In this document: positions 1-6,757 of the stretch, one piece after another
How positions within the stretch are numbered: position 1 is the stretch's first letter
How the letters are laid out: each line of letters begins with the position of its first letter
Translations under genes and position numbers: made by a program
NCBI GenBank assembly: GCA_028713635.1
Contig: JAQTNX010000004.1
Location: forward strand, 1 to 45,311
Direction of reading: 5' to 3'
DNA length: 45,311 bases
Source of the DNA: Candidatus Bipolaricaulis sp.
GTDB lineage: Bacteria > Bipolaricaulota > Bipolaricaulia > UBA7950 > UBA9294
Notes under the pieces: model-generated
Told to the model about the DNA's origin: nothing
The model's database searches: none
The model's input: the letters and a program-made list of their open reading frames with translations, nothing else

Positions 1-2
1 TG

Positions 3-476
3 GCGATCCGCACCGGAGAACGCATGGGTCTCCCCGCACAGCGCCTGATGGACTTGTCGTACGGCGCGTACCTCCACGACATCGGCAAGGTGCGCGTGCC
101 GGACGGAATCCTGAACAAGGCGGGCCCGCTCACCGATGACGAGTGGGTCGAGATGCGGCGGCACCCGGAGCACGGAGCCGAGATGCTTCGCGAGAAGGCG
201 TTCCTCAAGGATGCCGCAAAGATCGTGTTGGCCCACCACGAGAACTACGACGGGTCTGGGTACCCGAGGGGGATCCGCGGAGAGGAGATCCCGATCGAGG
301 CCCGGGTCGTCGCCGTGGTGGACGCGTACGACGCGATCACCTCCGAGCGCCCCTATCAGCAGGCCCTGGCCAAGCAGACCGCGGTCCTCGAGCTCAAACT
401 GAACGCGGGAACGCAATTCGACCCGCGTGTCGTTCGCGCCTTCCTGACCGTGATTGGGGAGGACGATCTTGCGTAA
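3..476 (+). CDS. HD-GYP domain protein, C-terminal part (5' end outside window)
   Basis: The reading frame is open at the left edge, so only the last ~157 residues are visible. They carry the HD-GYP hallmarks in order: YLHDIGK (HD metal site), HPEHGAEML, LAHHENYDGSGYPRG (the GYP segment), then a VVDAYDAITSERPY helix. This family hydrolyses cyclic di-GMP (or cGAMP-type dinucleotides) with a di- or tri-metal centre. The missing upstream part probably holds a sensor or receiver domain, but that cannot be seen. Its stop codon lies inside the start of the next small gene, suggesting translational coupling. The call to HD-GYP is firm; the substrate is inferred from the family. Confidence 0.93.
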   Translation, partial: AIRTGERMGLPAQRLMDLSYGAYLHDIGKVRVPDGILNKAGPLTDDEWVEMRRHPEHGAEMLREKAFLKDAAKIVLAHHENYDGSGYPRGIRGEEIPIEARVVAVVDAYDAITSERPYQQALAKQTAVLELKLNAGTQFDPRVVRAFLTVIGEDDLA

Positions 477-642
477 TCGACTGGGTCGGTGGCGGCATCT
501 GGCCGTGCTCGTGCCGCTCGGCGTCGTGGTAGGAGCCGTGGTAGGACTCGGCTTCGGCGACGTCCTGTTTGCAGTCGGCGTCGGCGCGGCCTTCGGAATC
601 GCCTTCGGCCTTCTGCTTGCCTGGCGGGCCCCCAACGCGTAG
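469..642 (+). CDS. small hydrophobic membrane protein (57 aa)
   Basis: A short frame overlaps the last 8 bases of the HD-GYP gene. TTG at 469 is preferred because GGGGAGG (456-462) sits six bases upstream; an in-frame TTG at 454 lacks such a site. After a basic N-terminus (RNRLGRWRH) come two Gly/Ala/Val-rich hydrophobic stretches consistent with two transmembrane helices joined by a short GFGD turn. No family is recognised. Coupling to a cyclic-dinucleotide hydrolase suggests a membrane-associated role, but this is inference. It is followed directly by a strong hairpin terminator. Confidence 0.55.
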   Translation: MRNRLGRWRHLAVLVPLGVVVGAVVGLGFGDVLFAVGVGAAFGIAFGLLLAWRAPNA

Positions 643-646
643 GAAC

Positions 647-685
647 GAAGAGGCCCGCCGCGCACGGCGCGCGGCGGGCCTCTTC
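647..685. terminator. 17-bp perfect hairpin between convergent genes
   Basis: Arms at 647-663 and 669-685 are perfect reverse complements of 17 bases around a 5-base loop (ACGGC). It lies 4 bases past the small membrane protein and 28 bases from the stop of the convergent gene, so it can terminate both directions. There is no clear T-run, as is common in GC-rich genomes. Confidence 0.8.
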
Positions 686-712
686 GCGATCGTCAATCCG
701 TCGGGGTCGCTC

Positions 713-2032
713 CTAGAACTTCGGGAACTTCGCCGCGATGGTCTTCTCCAGGTTCGGAAGTCCGATCTCCTGTAGCTCGTACCGCACCCGCGTTGCGGGA
801 ACCTTGAACTTCAGGAGCCGCCCGAGGTCGATCGGCGTGCCGATGACGACGGCGTCGCAGTCGACCTTGTCGACGGTCTTCTGCAGGTCGCGGATCTGCT
901 TCTCGCCATACCCCATCGCCGGAAGCAGGTGCCCGATCTTTGGGTACTTGCGGTACGTTGCGGAGATCGAGTCGACGGTGTAGGGGCGCGGGTCGATGAT
1001 CTCCGCGGCGCCGAAGCGGCGCGCCGCGAGGACCCCGGCGCCGTACTCCATGCCTCCGTGGGTGAGCGTCGGACCGTCTTCGATGACGAGCACGCGCTTG
1101 TCGCGGATGACCGCCGGGTTGTCCACCTGAATCGGCGACGCGGCCTCAATCACAATGGCGTGCGGATTCAACTGCATGACGTTGTCGCGCAGGAACTGAA
1201 TGTCATCCAGGGCGGCGGTGTCGACCTTGTTGATGACGATGACGTCGGCCATCCGGACGTTGACGGCGCTCGGGTAGTAGAGGAGCTCGTGGCCGGCACG
1301 ATGCGGGTCGACGACGACGATCGACAGGTCGGGCTTGTAGAAGGAGAAGTCGTTGTTGCCGCCGTCCCAGATGACGACGTCGGCCTCCTTCTCGGCGGCG
1401 CGCAGGATCTTCTCGTAGTCAACGCCTGCGTAGACGACAGTCCCATTCTCGATGTGAGGCTCGTACTCCTCGCGCTCCTCGATCGTGCACTCGTGCTTGT
1501 CGAGGTCGGCGTAGGTCTCGAACCGCTGGACCTCCTGCTTCACGAGATCGCCGTACGGCATCGGGTGGCGGATGACCGCGAGCTTCTTCCCCTTGGCCTT
1601 GAGAATGTCGCAGACGCGGCGGGTGGTCTGGCTCTTGCCCGAGCCCGTGCGCACGGCGGTGATCGAGATCAGCGGCTTCTTGGGGAGGACCATCGTCGAC
1701 GTGGGTCCGAGGAGCATGAAGTCCGCACCGGCGGCGTTGACGAGGGCGGAGCGCTCCATGACGTACTGGTTCGACACGTCGCTGTAGCTGAAGACAACGA
1801 TGTCGACCTTGTGCTCGGCGATGAGCTTCACGAGTTCGTCCTCGGCGTGGATCGGGATGCCCGCGGGGTAGAGTCGTCCCGCGAGTTCCTTCGGGTACGT
1901 CCGCCCCTCGATGTCCGGGATCTGTGTTGCGGTGAACGCCACAACCTCGTAGTCCACGTTGTCTCGGAAGTACACGTTGAAGTTGTGGAAGTCGCGCCCT
2001 GCGGCTCCCATGATGATCACGCGTCGTTTCAT
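713..2032 (-). CDS. cyclic 2,3-diphosphoglycerate synthetase-like P-loop protein (439 aa)
   Basis: The protein starts with a Rossmann-like stretch (KRRVIIMGAAGRDFHNFN). Near residue 130 it has a P-loop (TAVRTGSGKSQTTR), followed by a WDGGNNDFSF segment and NKVD, which resembles the NKxD base-recognition motif of G3E-type GTPases. This layout and length match proteins annotated as cyclic 2,3-diphosphoglycerate synthetase, known from Methanothermus, where it makes an intramolecular phosphoanhydride from 2,3-DPG using ATP. Bacterial homologues are common but largely untested, so the true substrate here is uncertain. GGGAGG lies 7 bases before the ATG. It is transcribed from its own promoter (2080-2109), divergent from the next gene. 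Confidence 0.8.
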   Translation of the reverse strand: MKRRVIIMGAAGRDFHNFNVYFRDNVDYEVVAFTATQIPDIEGRTYPKELAGRLYPAGIPIHAEDELVKLIAEHKVDIVVFSYSDVSNQYVMERSALVNAAGADFMLLGPTSTMVLPKKPLISITAVRTGSGKSQTTRRVCDILKAKGKKLAVIRHPMPYGDLVKQEVQRFETYADLDKHECTIEEREEYEPHIENGTVVYAGVDYEKILRAAEKEADVVIWDGGNNDFSFYKPDLSIVVVDPHRAGHELLYYPSAVNVRMADVIVINKVDTAALDDIQFLRDNVMQLNPHAIVIEAASPIQVDNPAVIRDKRVLVIEDGPTLTHGGMEYGAGVLAARRFGAAEIIDPRPYTVDSISATYRKYPKIGHLLPAMGYGEKQIRDLQKTVDKVDCDAVVIGTPIDLGRLLKFKVPATRVRYELQEIGLPNLEKTIAAKFPKF

Positions 2033-2079
2033 GACTAGGCCTCCCGTTGCCGGATCCTCAGCGGACCCTGAAGGCCGGG

Positions 2080-2109
2080 ATTATACCGAGCGCGATGAAA
2101 GAGCTTCAA
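2080..2109 (-). promoter_or_regulatory. sigma70-type promoter for the cDPG synthetase-like gene
   Basis: On the minus strand TTGAAG (plus 2104-2109) and TATAAT (plus 2080-2085) are separated by 18 bp. Transcription would start near 2073, giving a leader of about 40 nt before the ATG at 2032. Confidence 0.72.
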
Positions 2110-2115
2110 GGGTAG

Positions 2116-2144
2116 TTGTGAAGCGGGGAAGAGCGATCTATGAT
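2116..2144 (+). promoter_or_regulatory. sigma70-type promoter, near-leaderless
   Basis: TTGTGA (2116-2121), 17 bp, TATGAT (2139-2144). The expected start site near 2151 is only about 5 nt before the ATG at 2156, and no good Shine-Dalgarno is seen, so the transcript is probably leaderless or nearly so. Its -35 is only 6 bp from the -35 of the divergent promoter. Confidence 0.7.
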
Positions 2145-2155
2145 TCAACGCGACC

Positions 2156-2668
2156 ATGTCTCTCGCCAACGCCATCACGCTGACGCGCGGCCTCGCGATC
2201 GCCCCCGTCGTCTACCTTCTCGCATCGGGACTGCGCTGGCCGGCGTGGTGGGTCTTCCTCGCCGCTTGCGCGACGGACCTGGTCGACGGACTCGTGGCAC
2301 GGAAGCTTCACGAGGTGACCCGGCTCGGCAAAGTCCTGGACCCGCTCGTGGACAAGGCGCTGTACGTCTCTGTTCTGTTCACGCTGTACGCAGTCGGACG
2401 TCTGCCGACGCTGGCCGTGGTCCTGTTCCTCATTCCTCAAGTCGGGATCGGAATCGGCGCCCTGGTGCTCCGCCTGCGAGGGAACCTAGTGCAAGCAGCG
2501 AGGGGCCTCGGGAAGGCCGCGTCGGCGTCCGCCTTCGTTGCGATCGCGTTCGTGATGGTCGGATGGCCCGGGGGACTCGAGCTCTTCTACGCGGCGACGG
2601 CGCTGACCTACGCGGCCGGGATCGACTACTACGTCGCCGCGAGGTCGCTCTCCCGCAGCGCCGTGTAG
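2156..2668 (+). CDS. CDP-alcohol phosphatidyltransferase (PgsA-like, 170 aa)
   Basis: Residues 41-67 match the family signature D-x2-DG-x2-AR-x8-G-x3-D-x3-D exactly (DLVDG..AR........G...D...D), which binds the divalent metal and the CDP moiety. Several hydrophobic helices follow, as expected for an integral membrane enzyme of about this length. The likely reaction is transfer of a phosphatidyl group from CDP-diacylglycerol to glycerol-3-phosphate (PgsA) or a related alcohol; the alcohol cannot be told from sequence. The 3' end overlaps the convergent pseudouridine synthase by 40 bp, so the two messages are antisense there. Confidence 0.88.
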   Translation: MSLANAITLTRGLAIAPVVYLLASGLRWPAWWVFLAACATDLVDGLVARKLHEVTRLGKVLDPLVDKALYVSVLFTLYAVGRLPTLAVVLFLIPQVGIGIGALVLRLRGNLVQAARGLGKAASASAFVAIAFVMVGWPGGLELFYAATALTYAAGIDYYVAARSLSRSAV

Positions 2669-3540
2669 TCGTAGGCCGGAAAGTCAGGAGGAGCCGGGGC
2701 TTCGAAGGTCATCGGCTCTCCCGACGAAGGATGGTGGATCGTCAGCCTCCACGCGTGCAACCCCAGCCGTGGCGCCGAGGGCCCACCGTAGATCTCATCC
2801 CCCACGACCGGGAAGCCGATGTAGCGGAAATGCACGCGAACCTGGTGCGTCCTTCCCGTCAGCGGCTTTGCGAGGAGGAACGATCGGCCGTCCTCGCGAC
2901 GCAGAACCCGAAAGAGTGTCTGCGCCGGGCGCCCTCCTGCCTGGATGCTCATGCGGCGCGGCACAGCGGGGTCTCGGCCGATCGGCGCTTCGATCCTCCC
3001 CTCGTCCTCGGCGATGACGCCATCGACCAGTGCTAGGTACAGCTTCTCGACGGTCCGCGCCGCGAACTGCCCCTGAAGCGATGCGAGGGCCGCGGCCGTC
3101 TTGGCGACGACGAGAACGCCGCTCGTCTCCTTGTCGAGCCGATGGACGATGCCCGGCCGGACGCGGTCGTCCGACGCCGGGAGACTGCGGCCGACGAGGA
3201 GGGCCTCGACGAGCGTGGTCTCCGTCGTGCCGGCGCCCGGGTGTACGACGAGGCCCGTCGGCTTGTTGACAACGAGAAGCGCATCGTCCTCGTACAGGAG
3301 CGGAATTGCGAGCTCCCGCGGGACCAGGACCTCTTGCGGGGCGACCTGCCAGACGATCCGCTCTCCGGCACGCAGCCGCCGGGACGGCTGGACGACGGCG
3401 GCGGAATCGATCCGAACGCGGCCGGCGCGAATCTGTCGCTGGATCTCGCTTCGAGCGAGACCTCCCCCGAGGGCGACGAGGGCGAGGTCGAGGCGACCGC
3501 CCTCTTCTTCAGGTTCGACGATTCGGATGATGTCTTCCAT
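2629..3540 (-). CDS. rluD: RluD/RluA-family 23S rRNA pseudouridine synthase
   Basis: This 303-residue protein has an N-terminal S4 RNA-binding domain (about residues 14-70, GGRLDLALVALGG..ARSEIQRQIRAGRV). The catalytic domain carries the family motif GIVHRLDKETSG, where Asp136 is the catalytic nucleophile. VNKPTGLVVHPG and GRTHQVRVH, also typical, flank it. It isomerises uridine in large-subunit rRNA, probably in helix 69 by analogy with RluD, although the exact site cannot be assigned. No clear ribosome site precedes the ATG. The start lies 17 bp from the -35 of the divergent nusA promoter. Confidence 0.92.
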   Translation of the reverse strand: MEDIIRIVEPEEEGGRLDLALVALGGGLARSEIQRQIRAGRVRIDSAAVVQPSRRLRAGERIVWQVAPQEVLVPRELAIPLLYEDDALLVVNKPTGLVVHPGAGTTETTLVEALLVGRSLPASDDRVRPGIVHRLDKETSGVLVVAKTAAALASLQGQFAARTVEKLYLALVDGVIAEDEGRIEAPIGRDPAVPRRMSIQAGGRPAQTLFRVLRREDGRSFLLAKPLTGRTHQVRVHFRYIGFPVVGDEIYGGPSAPRLGLHAWRLTIHHPSSGEPMTFEAPAPPDFPAYDYTALRESDLAAT

Positions 3541-3556
3541 TGGGTTGGGGACTCGT

Positions 3557-3585
3557 TTGTTCGCTCACGTGGACTCCCGTATAAT
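3557..3585 (+). promoter_or_regulatory. sigma70 promoter for nusA
   Basis: TTGTTC (3557-3562), 17 bp, TATAAT (3580-3585). Transcription should begin near 3592, leaving about 143 nt of untranslated leader before the nusA ATG. The leader contains the pair CCACCGCGGTGG, which can form a short stem. Confidence 0.78.
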
Positions 3586-3734
3586 GCTTGGCGCGTCCAC
3601 CAAGGACGGACGGCAGGTCGCCACTTGTGCGACCGCGTTGTTTGTTAGGGAAGAGAGTAAGAGGCCGGCGGCGGGAAGTCCACCGCGGTGGAGATGCGTC
3701 GCGGCTTGAGTCGGCACGACAGGATGGGCGAACG

Positions 3735-4673
3735 ATGAACATCGAGTTCATAGAAGCGCTGGAAGAGATGGCCAAGGAGAAAGGGATCCCGCGAGAGGAT
3801 CTCTATGCGGCCATTCGCAAGGGCCTCGCGGCTGCCTACCAGGAGGAGCACGGCCTGGAAGAGGAGGTCGAGGTCGAGATCGACCAGCGCTCCGGCGACA
3901 TCCTCATCGGCGGCGAGCACATCGACCTCGCGACGTTCGGTCGAATCGCCACCAAGAAGGCCGAGGAGACGATCCGACAGGAGATCGTCCAGCGCCGGCG
4001 CGAGATCGTCTACAACCTCTATGCAACTCGGGTCGGGGAGATCATCAGCGGCTCGATCCACCGATTCGAAGGGAAGAGCGTGTGGGTCAACCTGGGCGAG
4101 GCCGAAGCGATTCTTCCCGAACCTGAGCGGATTCCGGGCGAGCGGTACCACGCGGGCCAGCGCCTTCGCTGCTACCTTGTCAGCGTGGAGCAGACCCAGG
4201 GCGATCCCCGCATCCTCCTCTCGCGAACGCGTAAGGAGTTCGTCGCGGAGCTGATGCGACTCGAGGTGCCGGAGATCGACGAGGGGGTCCTCGTCATCCG
4301 GGCGATCGCTCGCGAGCCGGGCCGACGGTCCAAAGTGGCTGTCGAGTCGCTCGACCGAAACGTTGACCCCGTCGGAACGTGCGTCGGCGCCGGCGGCGCC
4401 AGGGTGCGCGTTGTGACGCGCGAGTTGTCGGGCGAGAAGATCGACCTCGTCCGGTGGAGCGAGGACCCGGTTCAGCTGCTCAAGAACGGCCTCGAGCCGG
4501 CGTCCGTCCTCTCCGTCGAGCTCGACAAGGAGAACCGGAAGGCGAAAGTCCTCGTGCCGGACGACGAGCTGTCGCTTGCGATCGGCAAGGGTGGGCAGAA
4601 CGTCCGGCTGACCGCCAAGCTCCTCGGGCTGGACATCGAGGTCACGAGCCCGTCCGAGGCCGCCGCCGCGTGA
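3735..4673 (+). CDS. nusA: transcription termination/antitermination protein NusA (312 aa)
   Basis: An N-terminal RNA polymerase-binding domain (MNIEFIEALEEMAKEKGIPREDLYAAI) is followed by an S1 domain (about 98-160, GEIISGSIHRFEGKSVWVNLG) and two KH domains (VGTCVGAGGARVRVV near 215 and LAIGKGGQNVRLTAKL near 283). It lacks the C-terminal acidic repeats of gamma-proteobacterial NusA, as in most other phyla. NusA binds the beta flap and nascent RNA to modulate pausing and Rho or intrinsic termination. ATG 3735 was chosen because the frame upstream lies within the leader RNA and does not resemble NusA. Unusually, rimP is not upstream and infB is not downstream. Confidence 0.96.
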   Translation: MNIEFIEALEEMAKEKGIPREDLYAAIRKGLAAAYQEEHGLEEEVEVEIDQRSGDILIGGEHIDLATFGRIATKKAEETIRQEIVQRRREIVYNLYATRVGEIISGSIHRFEGKSVWVNLGEAEAILPEPERIPGERYHAGQRLRCYLVSVEQTQGDPRILLSRTRKEFVAELMRLEVPEIDEGVLVIRAIAREPGRRSKVAVESLDRNVDPVGTCVGAGGARVRVVTRELSGEKIDLVRWSEDPVQLLKNGLEPASVLSVELDKENRKAKVLVPDDELSLAIGKGGQNVRLTAKLLGLDIEVTSPSEAAAA

Positions 4674-4741
4674 TGCGGGGCTCCCGCTCGCTCTCCTCCG
4701 CCCCGAGAGGTCGCCCTGCATCCCCTCCCTCGCGTCCGTCG

Positions 4742-4788
4742 GTTCCCGCCTGCCGTGTGCCGTGTCGGGGGCGGGAACAGGGTATAAT
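4742..4788 (+). promoter_or_regulatory. inverted repeat plus -10 box upstream of rny
   Basis: GTTCCCGCC (4742-4750) and GGCGGGAAC (4770-4778) form a perfect 9-bp inverted repeat with a 19-nt spacer, and TATAAT follows at 4783-4788. No good -35 is visible. The repeat could be the nusA terminator stem or an operator spanning the -35 region; the sequence alone cannot decide. Confidence 0.5.
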
Positions 4789-4824
4789 CGTCTCGGCGGC
4801 CTCACGGAAAGGAAGGAACAGAGC

Positions 4825-6342
4825 TTGAGCCCGGTCCTGAACTACCTTGGGTTGGCACTGAGTCTGATCGCGGCCATTGGGATCGGCCTGTTGATCGGCA
4901 GTGTCCCCCGCCGCCGCCGTGAGGGCGAGATTCTCCGAGCCGCTCAGGACGAGGCGGAGCAGGCCAAGAAGGAGCTGCTGCTTGAAGCGCGCCAGCAGGC
5001 TCAAGAGCTGCGCGACGAGGCGGAGGAGCGCGCGAAGCGTCGGGAGGAGGACGTTGCCCGCGCCGAGGAGCGGGTCGCCAAGCGCGAGGAGCGACTCGGG
5101 ACGCGCGCAACGTACCTCGAGAAGATCGAGGACTCGCTCCGCGCCGACGAGGAGGAACTCGTCAAGCTGAAGGACGAAGGGTCGAAGCTCCTCGAGCAGG
5201 GAAAGCACCAGCTGGAGCAGGTCGCCGGATGGACCCAGGATCAGGCCCGGGAGCACCTCCTCAAGGTCGTCGAGAACGACTCCCAGCGGTACTTCTCCCG
5301 GAAGGTCGAGGACATCGAGCGGCGCGCCAGAGAGGAGGCCGAGGAGCGGGCGGCCCACATCGTCGCGACCGCCGTTCAGCGCTACGCCTCCGAGTACGTC
5401 GAAGAGAGCACCGTCAGCTCGGTACCCCTCCCGTCGGAGGAATTCAAAGGCCGGATCATCGGGAGGGAAGGCCGCAACATCAAGACGTTCGAGGCGCTCA
5501 CCGGCGTCGAGCTTCTCGTCGACGACACGCCCGAGATGGTCGTCCTCTCGTGCTTCCACCCCCTGCGTCGTGAGGTTGCGCGCATGGCCCTCGCGCGGCT
5601 CATCGAGGACGGGCGCATCCACCCGGCGCAGATCGAGGAGAAGGTTCAGCGTGCCAAGGCACGACTCGCCGAACGGGTCAAGGAGGAAGGACGCAAGGCT
5701 GCCTTCGACCTGGGGATCGACCTCCACCCGGAGCTTGCGGCGCTCCTCGGGCGACTGCACTACCGGACGAGCTACGGGCAGAACCAGCTCGTGCACTCGA
5801 TCGAAGTGAGCGTGATCGCGAAGATCCTCGCCGAGGAGCTTGGGGTGAATTCCAAGAAGGCGAAGCGCGCCGGCCTGCTCCACGACATCGGCAAAGCCGT
5901 CGACCACGAGGTGGACGGCCCCCACGCGGTCATCAGCGCCGACCTTGCCCGTCGCTACGGCGAGGCCAAGGACGTGGTGCAAGCGATCGCGGCGCACCAC
6001 GAGGATGTTGAGCCGAGCGGAATCCTCGACATCCTGATCCAGGCCGCCGACACGTTGTCGGCGGCGCGCCCCGGCGCGCGACAGGAAACGTACGAGCGCT
6101 ACGTCCAGCGGCTGCACGATCTTGAGGAGCTGTGCCGGTCGTTCCCCGCGGTGCAGGAAGCGTATGCCATTCAAGCCGGCCGCGAGGTGCGGGTCATGGT
6201 GCAGCCGGACCGCGCGAGCGACGACGCGGCGGCGAAGATCGCCTACGACATCGCCCGGGCCATCGAGCAGGAGCTGAGCTACCCCGGTGAGATCAAGGTC
6301 AACGTGATCCGGCAGACGCAGTTCAGCGAGAGTGCCAAGTAG
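4825..6342 (+). CDS. rny: ribonuclease Y (505 aa)
   Basis: One N-terminal transmembrane helix (about residues 5-23) is followed by a long charged coiled coil (about 30-180, rich in E, R, K and A). A KH domain follows (IIGREGRNIKTFEALTGVEL), then an HD domain (SIEVSVIAKILAEELG, LLHDIGK, AAHHEDVEP). This is the full RNase Y architecture. The enzyme is a membrane-anchored endoribonuclease that starts mRNA decay. TTG 4825 is chosen because GGAAGG (4811-4816) lies 8 bases upstream and the -10 box ends at 4788; an earlier in-frame start would lie upstream of that box. SpoVS follows 14 bp downstream. Confidence 0.96.
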   Translation: MSPVLNYLGLALSLIAAIGIGLLIGSVPRRRREGEILRAAQDEAEQAKKELLLEARQQAQELRDEAEERAKRREEDVARAEERVAKREERLGTRATYLEKIEDSLRADEEELVKLKDEGSKLLEQGKHQLEQVAGWTQDQAREHLLKVVENDSQRYFSRKVEDIERRAREEAEERAAHIVATAVQRYASEYVEESTVSSVPLPSEEFKGRIIGREGRNIKTFEALTGVELLVDDTPEMVVLSCFHPLRREVARMALARLIEDGRIHPAQIEEKVQRAKARLAERVKEEGRKAAFDLGIDLHPELAALLGRLHYRTSYGQNQLVHSIEVSVIAKILAEELGVNSKKAKRAGLLHDIGKAVDHEVDGPHAVISADLARRYGEAKDVVQAIAAHHEDVEPSGILDILIQAADTLSAARPGARQETYERYVQRLHDLEELCRSFPAVQEAYAIQAGREVRVMVQPDRASDDAAAKIAYDIARAIEQELSYPGEIKVNVIRQTQFSESAK

Positions 6343-6356
6343 AGCGGAGGGCGTGG

Positions 6357-6665
6357 ATGAGCGTCCTGAGGGTGTCGACGAGTTCGAATCCCGGTGCGAC
6401 CGCGGGAGCGATCGCCAACGGGGTTCGCGAGTGCGGATCGGCGGAGATCCACGTCATCGGACCGCGGGCCGTGAACCAGGCGGTGAAGGCCATCGCGATC
6501 GCGCGAGGGTACGTCGCCCCGAGCGGCCTCGACCTTTACTGCACGCCGAGCTTTTCCACCGTTCGAATCGCAGACGGTGAGGACGAAAAGACGGTCATCC
6601 ATCTGGACATCCGGCCGCGGCACGACCCGCGCGTCGGAGTCCTGCGGGCCGGCGACGTCGCCTGA
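6357..6665 (+). CDS. spoVS: stage V sporulation protein S (SpoVS)-like (102 aa)
   Basis: The sequence MSVLRVSTSSNPGATAGAIA..., AEIHVIGPRAVNQAVKAIAIARGYVAP..DLYCTPSF matches SpoVS along its length, with a tail ~15 residues longer than the usual 86. SpoVS is an Alba-like fold protein required for spore coat and cortex maturation in Bacillus. It is also present in many non-sporulating thermophiles, where it is a putative nucleic-acid-binding protein. It sits 14 bp after rny, a linkage seen in Firmicutes and Thermus, and is probably co-transcribed. Presence here does not prove sporulation. Confidence 0.93.
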   Translation: MSVLRVSTSSNPGATAGAIANGVRECGSAEIHVIGPRAVNQAVKAIAIARGYVAPSGLDLYCTPSFSTVRIADGEDEKTVIHLDIRPRHDPRVGVLRAGDVA

Positions 6666-6685
6666 TTCGGGAGTTCGCGGAGTCC

Positions 6686-6714
6686 TTGTTGGGCGGGATC
6701 GAGGTCTGTACTAT
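6686..6714 (+). promoter_or_regulatory. sigma70-type promoter for the PpiC/TPR gene
   Basis: TTGTTG (6686-6691), 17 bp, TACTAT (6709-6714). The predicted start near 6721 gives a leader of about 37 nt containing AAGGGAGTGA before the ATG at 6758. Confidence 0.68.
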
Positions 6715-6757
6715 TCACGCGAGTCTGCAATCCTCACCAAGGGAGTGACGTACTGCA

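Noticed and set aside
929-2038. Long open frame on the plus strand opposite the cDPG synthetase-like gene
   Set aside because: Val/Asp/Gly-rich shadow typical of GC-rich codon bias; the minus-strand protein has real motifs, promoter and ribosome site.
4642-6174. Long minus-strand frame opposite rny
   Set aside because: Composition is a Leu/Asp/Arg shadow of the RNase Y coiled coil; rny is unmistakable.
6379-6395. tRNA T-arm-like sequence (GAGTTCGAATCCCGG)
   Set aside because: It lies in the spoVS coding sequence (residues STSSNPG) and no acceptor, D or anticodon arms surround it.
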